From contig NZ_CP040128.1 of assembly GCF_007874125.1 (NCBI RefSeq), positions 2,480,001 through 2,544,000 on the forward strand: a DNA stretch of 64,000 nt. The letters run 5' to 3'. How positions within the stretch are numbered: position 1 is the stretch's first letter; the number at the start of each line of letters is the position of its first letter. The notes beneath the pieces are model-generated. The model was not told the DNA's origin, ran no database searches, and saw nothing but the letters and a program-made list of their open reading frames with translations. Positions 9,061 to 15,092 of the stretch are shown here, piece after piece. Source of the stretch: Noviherbaspirillum sp. UKPF54. GTDB lineage: Bacteria > Pseudomonadota > Gammaproteobacteria > Burkholderiales > Burkholderiaceae_D. Made by a program: the position numbers and the translations under genes.

Positions 9061-9378
9061 TCATTTCTTGGCGCATGCTATCCACTCCCTTGGCGGGCAC
9101 GACTTACATGCCAATGGATCAGCGGACCGTGCTGCCGGACTATCACATGCGCCGCCGCATTTCATGACTACAGCGCCGCTCGAATTATTGAAATAGGTGA
9201 GTGACCCATCCAATTCCGGCCGACAGCTCACTTCGACGAGCTCGCCGCAATGCGTCACCTTACAACTCTGCTGGTCGGCTATGGCCTTTATTTGCGGATT
9301 GATATCTTGCTCGCTCGCATGGCAATCAGAGGACAACAATGCTGCGAGAACCAACAAAAGCAAAGTTCCCTGTCGCAT
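9061..9378 (-). CDS. Small secreted cysteine-rich protein (cassette gene)
   Basis: A 105-residue protein from the ATG at 9378, which is preceded by a strong AAGGAGGGGG ribosome-binding site. An in-frame upstream start at 9417 lies inside the attC site and is rejected. The N-terminus (MRQGTLLLLVLAALLSSDCHA) is a signal peptide, possibly with a lipobox-like LSSDC. The mature part has about eight cysteines, including SCKVTHCGELVEVSC, KCGGACD and CKSCPP, which suggests a disulfide-stabilised periplasmic or exported protein. I do not recognise the family. It is bounded by attC-like sites on both sides. Confidence 0.65.
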   Translation of the reverse strand: MRQGTLLLLVLAALLSSDCHASEQDINPQIKAIADQQSCKVTHCGELVEVSCRPELDGSLTYFNNSSGAVVMKCGGACDSPAARSADPLACKSCPPREWIACAKK

Positions 9379-9392
9379 GCCCCCTCCTTTTC

Positions 9393-9452
9393 GCCTAACG
9401 TGCACAATAACCGGCACGCTTTAGCGTGTCCGCGTTGATTAAGAGGTTAGGC
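9393..9452 (-). other. attC recombination site 1 (best conserved)
   Basis: A 60-base element bounded by perfectly complementary cores, GCCTAAC and GTTAGGC. The inner arms AATCAACGCGG and CCGGTTATT pair with single extrahelical C and G bases, and a CACGC-TAAA-GCGTG hairpin sits at the apex. The upstream gene's TAA stop lies inside the first core, and the next gene's ribosome-binding site starts four bases after the last core. This is the diagnostic layout of an integron attC. Confidence 0.85.
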
Positions 9453-9743
9453 ACTTAGCTCACCCCACCTGAGATACATGAGATGCTCCCCTTCGCCTTT
9501 TTTCCAAGGTAGCGAACCATTGCGCTCGATAGTGACCGGCCCACGTATTTTGAAAGAAAGGCTGGCTTCGATTTCAGTGAAAAAGTTCTCCGCGCATTCG
9601 AGATGTTCATCGGTAGCGTCGTCAGCAAACACGGCGTGAAAACTGAAGCTCTCGTCGTCGGGGCCTGCGTACACAAAGCGAAGAGTAGGCGGCACTTCAC
9701 CCAAGAGCGCAATTTGGACAGTTCTCGCAAGATCATGGGGCAT
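9447..9743 (-). CDS. Hypothetical cassette protein, 98 residues
   Basis: A 98-residue acidic cytosolic protein starting MPHDLARTVQIALLG. A predicted alpha/beta fold includes RFVYAGPDDESFSFHAVFAD and an acidic helix DEHLECAENFFTEIEAS. No known domain, signal peptide or membrane segment is recognised. The shape (short, acidic, mixed alpha/beta) is reminiscent of small immunity or antidote-like cassette products, but that is only an impression. Its stop codon falls inside attC site 1, and a GTTAGGC core lies 8 bases upstream of its start, so it is the first intact cassette of the cluster. Confidence 0.6.
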   Translation of the reverse strand: MPHDLARTVQIALLGEVPPTLRFVYAGPDDESFSFHAVFADDATDEHLECAENFFTEIEASLSFKIRGPVTIERNGSLPWKKGEGEHLMYLRWGELSA

Positions 9744-9750
9744 TTCGAAA

Positions 9751-9797
9751 GCCTAACTAGTTTTATACGTCGCGGCTTGACTAATAAACCGTAACGC
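9751..9797 (-). other. Partial attC-like site 4 at the cluster edge
   Basis: The core GTTAGGC (complement of 9751-9757) precedes the first cassette gene. The other side is degenerate (GTAACGC on the plus strand at 9791-9797 in place of GTTRRRY). Inner arms GTTTTAT and AATAAAC can pair with one bulged base. It probably marks the decayed upstream boundary of the cassette array. Confidence 0.42.
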
Positions 9798-9880
9798 CGA
9801 TTGATAAAACAACCCGCCGATATCTCCCAAATGCGCTTCAGGCGCGGTCTGACAGACACTACTGATCGCTCACCCCTGTT

Positions 9881-9925
9881 TAATTCACCGGGAAAGGCGT
9901 CAATTCACTGGGTCAATTTTATGCT
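9881..9925. repeat. Short direct repeat beside the cassette cluster
   Basis: AATTCACCGGG at 9881-9891 and AATTCACTGGG at 9901-9911 are spaced by exactly 20 bases, and the second continues as TCAATTTTATGCTGC. Repeated TGGGTCAATTTT-like ends occur in IS21-type elements, so this could be an insertion-sequence scar, but no transposase fragment is present. Confidence 0.28.
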
Positions 9926-9983
9926 GCATTTCCGCTTATCGCGAAACAGGATGTTCGTGCCATAGACGCCCTGCCCGCACCAG

Positions 9984-10874
9984 TCACGCCCTGATCTCCT
10001 CGATCAGCTTTCTCGCGTGGCCCGGCAATTCGTCGAAGCGCCGCGTGCATATGGTCAGGTTGCGCAGTGCCCAGGAGTCGGTCAGGCGGATGCAGCGGAT
10101 GGCCATCGTCTGCCGGCATCTGCTGGCGGCCGCCTCCGGGATGACGCTGATGCCGACGCCGTTCTCGACCATGCGGCAAATGGCGTCGAAGCTGCGCAGC
10201 CGGACGCGGACCTTGAGCGGTTTTCCGGCGCGGGCGGCGTGCAGCGCCAGATAGCGCTGCAGCGCGCTGTCTCCCGCCAATCCGATGAAGTCCGAATCGA
10301 GCAGTTTGCCGAACCCGACGCCCTGCCCGTCTGCCCCGATTCCTGTCGCGCCATTCGTGGCGACTACCGCGACCAGCCGGTCCACGCGGAACGCGAACGT
10401 CTCCAGCCCGGCGAGGTCGACGGAATCCGACACGATGCCGATATCGGCCAGGCCCTCGGCCACAGCCCTGACGATGTCGTAGCTGAGACGCTCCTCCAGG
10501 TCGATGTCGACATTCGGATGCCGGGCAAGGAAGGTGGCGAGCGCCTCGGGAAGAAACTCGCTGATGGCGGCGGTATTGGCGAGCAGGCGGATGTGTCCTT
10601 TCATTCCGTGGGTGTATTCGGCCAGTTCGCCGCGCATCCTGTCCATCTGCTGCAGGACGAGGCGCGCGTGATGGACCAGTGATTGGCCCACCGGTGTCGG
10701 ATGGACTCCGCGCCGGCCGCGCACCAGCAGCGGCATCCCGAGCAGCTCTTCCATGCTGCGCACGCGGGCGGACGCGGACGCGAGCGCGAGGTGCGCGCGC
10801 TCGGCGCCGCCGGTAATGCTGCCGGCCTCGACGATGTGCAAGAACAGTTGCATGTCTGTAAGGTCAAAGCGCAA
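9984..10874 (-). CDS. LysR-family transcriptional regulator
   Basis: A 296-residue LysR regulator, translated from a TTG at 10874 that is preceded by a GGAAAGGA ribosome-binding site. An ATG seven codons downstream (10853) is the alternative start. An N-terminal winged helix-turn-helix (TDMQLFLHIVEAGSITGGAERAHLA then ASARVRSMEELLG) is followed by an effector-binding domain from about residue 90. It is divergent from a TauE/SafE permease with about 100 bases between, so it probably controls that exporter; the inducer is unknown. The frame is open up to 11258, but that part overlaps the permease gene. Confidence 0.88.
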   Translation of the reverse strand: MRFDLTDMQLFLHIVEAGSITGGAERAHLALASASARVRSMEELLGMPLLVRGRRGVHPTPVGQSLVHHARLVLQQMDRMRGELAEYTHGMKGHIRLLANTAAISEFLPEALATFLARHPNVDIDLEERLSYDIVRAVAEGLADIGIVSDSVDLAGLETFAFRVDRLVAVVATNGATGIGADGQGVGFGKLLDSDFIGLAGDSALQRYLALHAARAGKPLKVRVRLRSFDAICRMVENGVGISVIPEAAASRCRQTMAIRCIRLTDSWALRNLTICTRRFDELPGHARKLIEEIRA

Positions 10875-10977
10875 TGCGGTTCCTTTCCCGGGCTGTCGAT
10901 GAGCCTGCGGCTGCGCCGAAGGCTGCCTCAGTGTAATCCACATTTTCAGGCGCCGGCAGCCGAGGCAGAATCGGTAC

Positions 10978-11751
10978 ATGGAAACTCTCACCCGACTCCT
11001 TGGCGCCGACGCCCTCCCGCTCCTTTTCGTCATCTCGGCCACGTTCCTCTTGGCTGGCCTGGTGAAGGGCGTGGTCGGGCTCGGGCTTCCGACCGTCGCG
11101 ATGGCTCTGCTCGGGCTCGTCATGACGCCGGCGGAAGCGGCAAGCCTGTTGATCGTGCCTTCGGCCGTGACGAATGCATGGCAGCTCCTCGCCGGGCCCA
11201 ATTTCCGGCCATTGCTGCGGCGCCTGCGGCCGATGTTGGTCGGGATCTGCGCGGGCACGCTGGCGGGCGGCGCGATGCTGCCGCGCGACCTTACTGGCTA
11301 TGCCAGCACGGCACTCGGCGCGGCGCTGCTGCTGTACGCTGTCATCGGCCTTGCCGCGGTGCGCGTGGCTGTACCGGCGCGCATGGAGGCATGGGCTGCG
11401 CCTGCGGTCGGCGCCGCGACCGGACTGGTGACGTCCGTGACGGGCGTGTTCGTGATACCGGCGGTGCCATACCTGCATGGACTCGGGCTGGACAAGGAAG
11501 ATCTGGTGCAGGCGCTTGGCCTGGCGTTCACGGTCTCGACTTTTTCACTGGCGGCGAGCCTGACCCTGGACGGCACCTTCAGGCCCGCTGTCGCGGCCAC
11601 ATCGTTCTATGCGCTGATTCCTTCCCTCGCCGGCATGTTCTTCGGCCAATGGGTACGCTCGCGCATTCGCCCTGAAGTCTTCCGGAAGATTTTCTTCGCG
11701 GGATTGCTGGCCTTGGGCGCGCATCTGTCGCTGCGGTCGTTCATGCCCTAG
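10978..11751 (+). CDS. TauE/SafE family anion permease
   Basis: A 257-residue inner-membrane protein with seven to eight hydrophobic segments. It carries the TauE/SafE start motif (FLLAGLVKGVVGLGLPTVAMALLG) and its internal repeat (AATGLVTSVTGVFVIPAVPYLHGLG). The family exports sulfite, sulfoacetate or related organosulfur anions. The divergent LysR gene and the sulfate and methionine uptake genes in the same 14 kb fit a sulfur role, but the substrate is inferred. Confidence 0.85.
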   Translation: METLTRLLGADALPLLFVISATFLLAGLVKGVVGLGLPTVAMALLGLVMTPAEAASLLIVPSAVTNAWQLLAGPNFRPLLRRLRPMLVGICAGTLAGGAMLPRDLTGYASTALGAALLLYAVIGLAAVRVAVPARMEAWAAPAVGAATGLVTSVTGVFVIPAVPYLHGLGLDKEDLVQALGLAFTVSTFSLAASLTLDGTFRPAVAATSFYALIPSLAGMFFGQWVRSRIRPEVFRKIFFAGLLALGAHLSLRSFMP

Positions 11752-11762
11752 GCGCGGCTGTG

Positions 11763-12368
11763 TCAGCTTTCGCGCCCCGCGGCGGCAGGTTCCGACCTGG
11801 CGGCCGGCGCGACGCTGGCGCAAAAACCGGATGACAAGGCCGCTTTGGCCAGCCGCCGGAGCAGGGAAAAACCGGCAGGCCAGTTTCCCAGGCCGGACTC
11901 GGCGTTGATATGACCGGCGAGCCCGGCGTTGACGAAATCGGCGCCCCAGCAATGCGCCCATTCGGCCGCGCGGCGGCCTTCCATCCACGGATCGTTCATG
12001 CTGCCGACGATGATCGCCGGGCAGGCGAGCCTGGCTTCGGCCAGCACATCGTCCACCCCGAATTTGCGTGGATCGGCTGGCGCGACCAGCAAGGCTGCGG
12101 CCACGTTATCCGCGCCAGAGAGCCGGTGTACGCTCGCCAGGCAACCGAAACTGTGTGCGACCAGCAGCACCGGGCGCGGCGATTGCCGCAGCATCCGGCC
12201 CAGCTGCGCCGACCAGACTTCGAGAACCGGATCGTCCCAGCGCGCCTGCTCCACCCGCTCGAACCGTGGATAGCGCCGCTCCCAGCGCGACTGCCAGTGC
12301 TCCGGACCACTGCCGTGCAGCCCCGGGACGGTCAGCACGCGGAAGAAATCAAGCGGAGACACATCCAT
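11763..12368 (-). CDS. RBBP9/YdeN-type serine hydrolase
   Basis: A 201-residue alpha/beta hydrolase from the ATG at 12368. Typical family motifs are VLTVPGLHGSGPEHWQSRWE near the N-terminus, the nucleophile VAHSFGC, the acid region VGSMNDPW and the His region GLAGHINAESGLG, followed by a C-terminal tail. It is cytosolic with unknown substrate. Its start lies one base past the stop of the EAL protein, so the two are co-transcribed. A longer reading frame up to 12485 overlaps the EAL gene and is not used. Confidence 0.82.
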   Translation of the reverse strand: MDVSPLDFFRVLTVPGLHGSGPEHWQSRWERRYPRFERVEQARWDDPVLEVWSAQLGRMLRQSPRPVLLVAHSFGCLASVHRLSGADNVAAALLVAPADPRKFGVDDVLAEARLACPAIIVGSMNDPWMEGRRAAEWAHCWGADFVNAGLAGHINAESGLGNWPAGFSLLRRLAKAALSSGFCASVAPAARSEPAAAGRES

Positions 12369-12369
12369 G

Positions 12370-13239
12370 TCACGCGGCCCCCGCATCGGCGCCCGCGCCG
12401 GGCAAAGCGATTGCGGCGGGTCTCCTGTCCGCCGCCAGCGACGCCTGGGGCAGGTCCCACAGAAAACCCTGCGCCAGCAGCGCATGCCCGTCGCCAGCGG
12501 CGAGCGGCTCCAACAACGCGAGCATGGGCGCGTTTTCCACCCGCTTGAAGATGACGCCGATGCCGCGCCGCGCGCATTCGGACAACAACTTGCCCGCCTC
12601 CCGGTCCTGCACGATGGCGCGCGCGTCCAGCTTGAGCGTTTCCGGGCGCGTGCATTGCAGCAGCGCCAGCCCCTGTGCGGCGTCGTGGACGTTGACCGCG
12701 ATGCGAAAGCCGTTGCGCCGGTAGTTGTCGGCCACGTAGTTCACCAGCCAGCCCTGGTGGCGCGGTACCAGCGGCAGCTGCAGCACCACCCTTTCCTGCG
12801 GCAGGCCAAGCAGTTCCAGGATGCGGCGGAACGCGGCACCGTGATTGCCGTCCACCGCTGCCAGCAGCCGCGCATGCACGCTGAGGTACAGGTCGCTGCC
12901 GTCCGCTTCCGGCTGGCGGAAGAAATTGATCGAATGAAGCATGCGGCACAAGCGGTCGAGTTCGACCGACTCGTCGTCGTTGGCCGCATGATCGAGCAGC
13001 TTCCACACGCACAGCCCCTGGTCGCTCTCCGAATAGCTGCGCGCAAAGCCTTCGTAGCCGGCGATGCGGCCGGTGCCGAGCTCGCGGATCGGCTGGAAGG
13101 CGCTGGTCAAGGTGGAATTGAAATAGCGTCCCTGGGCGCGGCCTCCGGCATCGGTCCAGACCCGCATTCCCGACTGCGGCGTGCTGTGCAGGCGGGCGAG
13201 ATAGTGTTCCAGCGCGTGGTAGGGAATCGCGGCGTGCAT
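12370..13239 (-). CDS. Degenerate EAL-domain protein
   Basis: A 289-residue protein with one EAL-like fold and no membrane segment. The framework is visible (FQPIRELGTGRIAGYEGFAR at about residue 48, LYLSVHARLL, LKLDARAI). Catalytic positions are altered: the EAL triad reads EGF, the metal-binding Asn-rich strand reads LSVHA, and the glutamate strand reads LQLPL. It is therefore unlikely to hydrolyse cyclic di-GMP and may act as a binding or regulatory protein. It sits 55 bases downstream of sbp and one base from the hydrolase gene. Confidence 0.78.
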   Translation of the reverse strand: MHAAIPYHALEHYLARLHSTPQSGMRVWTDAGGRAQGRYFNSTLTSAFQPIRELGTGRIAGYEGFARSYSESDQGLCVWKLLDHAANDDESVELDRLCRMLHSINFFRQPEADGSDLYLSVHARLLAAVDGNHGAAFRRILELLGLPQERVVLQLPLVPRHQGWLVNYVADNYRRNGFRIAVNVHDAAQGLALLQCTRPETLKLDARAIVQDREAGKLLSECARRGIGVIFKRVENAPMLALLEPLAAGDGHALLAQGFLWDLPQASLAADRRPAAIALPGAGADAGAA

Positions 13240-13277
13240 GGTGGCTTTTCCTGTGGATGTCGGTGGGAGGCGGAGAA

Positions 13278-14294
13278 TTATTTCTTGCCGGGCTGATAGA
13301 TCTGGTCGAAAGTGCCGCCGTCCGCGAAATGCGTCTTCTGCGCCTTGGCCCAGCCACCGAAGACCTCGTCGATGGTGAACAGACTTACCTTGGGAAATTG
13401 CGCCGCGTATTTCTTAGCGATCTGGTCGTTGATCGGACGGTAGTAGTTTTTCGCGGCGATCTCCTGCCCCTCGTCGCTGTAAAGGTATTGCAGGTAGGCT
13501 TGCGCGACCTTGCGGGTGCCGCGCCTGTCGGCGACCTTGTCCACTACGGCCACCGGCGGCTCGGCCAGGATGCTTTGCTGCGGCGCGACGATCTCGAACT
13601 TGTCCGGGCCGAGTTCCTTGATGGCGAGGATGGCTTCGTTTTCCCAGGCGATCAGCACATCGCCGATGCCGCGCTCGACGAAGGTGGTGGTCGAACCACG
13701 CGCGCCGGAATCGAGCACCGGCACGTTCCGGAAAATCCGCGCGACGAACTCCCTGGCCTTCACATCGGTACCGCCCGGCTGCCTGAGCGCGTAGCCCCAG
13801 GCCGCAAGATAGTTCCAGCGCGCGCCGCCGGATGTCTTCGGGTTCGGCGTGATGACCTGTACGCCCGGCTTGACCAGGTCGCCCCAGTCCCTGATGCCTT
13901 TCGGGTTGCCCTTGCGCACCAGGAACACGATGGTCGACTTGTATGGCGCGCTGTTGTGCGGCAGCCGCTTCTGCCAGTCATTCGCCACCAGTCCCTTGTC
14001 GGCGATCTCGTCGATGTCGTATCCGAGGGCCAGCGTGACGACATCGGCGTCCAGGCCGTCGATCACCGAGCGCGCCTGCTTGCCGGAGCCGCCGTGCGAC
14101 TGCTTGACCGTCACGTTGTCGCCGCTCTGCGCCTTCCATTTGGCGGCGAACGCCTTGTTGACGTCCTGGTACAGCTCGCGCGTCGGGTCGTACGACACGT
14201 TCAGGAGCGTGACGTCGGCGGCACGTACGGAGGGCGCAGCGAGCGAAATGGGCACGATGGCCAGCGCCGGCAGGATCAGTTTTTTCAGAATCAT
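13278..14294 (-). CDS. sbp: Periplasmic sulfate-binding protein
   Basis: A 338-residue solute-binding protein of the Sbp/CysP family with a signal peptide ([21 protein letters not shown]). Conserved features include [14 protein letters not shown], the [15 protein letters not shown] anion-binding loop, [19 protein letters not shown] and a C-terminal [12 protein letters not shown] motif. It would deliver sulfate to CysTWA, yet lies more than 11 kb away from those genes. The start MILKK is preferred to one five codons upstream because it begins the signal peptide. The upstream region holds an inverted CGAATA/TATTCG pair that could be part of a regulatory site. Confidence 0.9.
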   Translation of the reverse strand: MILKKLILPALAIVPISLAAPSVRAADVTLLNVSYDPTRELYQDVNKAFAAKWKAQSGDNVTVKQSHGGSGKQARSVIDGLDADVVTLALGYDIDEIADKGLVANDWQKRLPHNSAPYKSTIVFLVRKGNPKGIRDWGDLVKPGVQVITPNPKTSGGARWNYLAAWGYALRQPGGTDVKAREFVARIFRNVPVLDSGARGSTTTFVERGIGDVLIAWENEAILAIKELGPDKFEIVAPQQSILAEPPVAVVDKVADRRGTRKVAQAYLQYLYSDEGQEIAAKNYYRPINDQIAKKYAAQFPKVSLFTIDEVFGGWAKAQKTHFADGGTFDQIYQPGKK

Positions 14295-14608
14295 TGTGTT
14301 CTCCCTCAAAGTGTTTTCGGAAGACCACAGGTTATTGAAATGCCCATCGAATCAGAACGAATACTTTTGCCGTTCTTTATTCGCTTTCTTTATATAGGTT
14401 GTTTCGTTCCATAAACAATCGCGTCACCATCTGACAAGGACGCGCGGCCCGCCTTTCGGGGCGCTGCGAAAAAAGTGGTTGCGCGGAACCTTATTGGATT
14501 TTCATGCCTCTATGTCCAGAAATGCCATTCGGCTTCCGCTGCCTGCGGCCGCGTCCACGGTACTTGCCTTGAACGCGCCGGCTCGGCGCATCGACGCGAA
14601 GGAGAAAC
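14295..14608. promoter_or_regulatory. Divergent promoter region between sbp and nap
   Basis: About 314 bases with no gene. The sbp-proximal 120 bases are AT-rich (ATATAGG and TTTATT tracts) and contain the dyad CGAATA...TATTCG. The nap-proximal half is GC-rich, without an FNR box (TTGAT-N4-ATCAA) that I could recognise. A GGAG ribosome-binding site for napE ends at 14604. Confidence 0.4.
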
Positions 14609-14773
14609 ATGGACGATCAGCTGCAGCCCGTCACCCGCGCGCAGGAGTGGCGCGCCTTCCTGTTCCTGACCGTCGTCATGGCGCCGATCCTGGCGGTCAT
14701 GGTGGTGGGCGGGTATGGCTTCTTCGTCTGGATGTTCCAGTTGATTACCGGACACCTGCCGTCCGGCGCATGA
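14609..14773 (+). CDS. napE: Periplasmic nitrate reductase accessory protein NapE
   Basis: A 54-residue single-helix membrane protein (MDDQLQPVTRAQEWRAFLFL, then one long hydrophobic segment through GGYGFFVWMFQ). It matches NapE in size and placement as the first gene of napEDABC. A GGAG ribosome-binding site lies four bases upstream of the ATG. Its role is not established; it is not required for catalysis in characterised systems. Confidence 0.85.
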   Translation: MDDQLQPVTRAQEWRAFLFLTVVMAPILAVMVVGGYGFFVWMFQLITGHLPSGA

Positions 14774-14819
14774 CACGCGTGGCACGCATGTCGTTCCTTC
14801 CCCATACCGAAAGCAGCTC

Positions 14820-15092
14820 ATGCCCCAGGAAATCCATATCGCCGGGATCGTGATCCATGCGCGCGCCGCCGAGCTGCGCGCGATCCGTTCCTACCTTGCC
14901 CTGCTTCCCGGAGCGCAGGTGCATGCCGTCTCGGACGAGGGCAAGCTCGTCGCCACGCTGGAAACCGACAGCACGAAGCGTACGGTGGATTACATGGACG
15001 CCATCCGCGCGCTGCGCGGCGTGCTCAACGTGGCGCTGGTCTACCAGCACGCCGAACCCAGCTCCGCCCTGGATGAGGAAGTCGAAACATGA
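14820..15092 (+). CDS. napD: NapA-specific chaperone NapD
   Basis: A 90-residue cytoplasmic chaperone with the ferredoxin-like NapD fold ([20 protein letters not shown], then [22 protein letters not shown]). NapD binds the Tat signal of NapA and holds it until the molybdenum cofactor and iron-sulfur cluster are inserted. Its stop overlaps the napA start (ATGA), consistent with coupled synthesis of chaperone and client. Confidence 0.92.
   Translation: MPQEIHIAGIVIHARAAELRAIRSYLALLPGAQVHAVSDEGKLVATLETDSTKRTVDYMDAIRALRGVLNVALVYQHAEPSSALDEEVET

Larger units (their letters stand above)
7699..9797 (-). mobile_element. Cluster of integron gene cassettes lacking an integrase (CALIN)
   Basis: Four short genes all read on the minus strand. 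They are separated by 57-76 base elements bounded by RYYYAAC and GTTRRRY-type core sites, at 9751-9797, 9393-9452, 8985-9041 and 8327-8402. Stop codons fall within or just before the 5' core and the next gene starts 15-25 bases after the 3' core, the standard layout of integron cassettes. No tyrosine integrase gene or attI site is present in the window. The stretch is visibly less G+C-rich than its neighbours. The downstream end after the hydrolase gene has no recognisable attC. Confidence 0.72.

Noticed and set aside
14295..14608. FNR box for nap control
   Set aside because: No TTGAT-N4-ATCAA-type site was found by eye; oxygen or nitrate control cannot be assigned from sequence.
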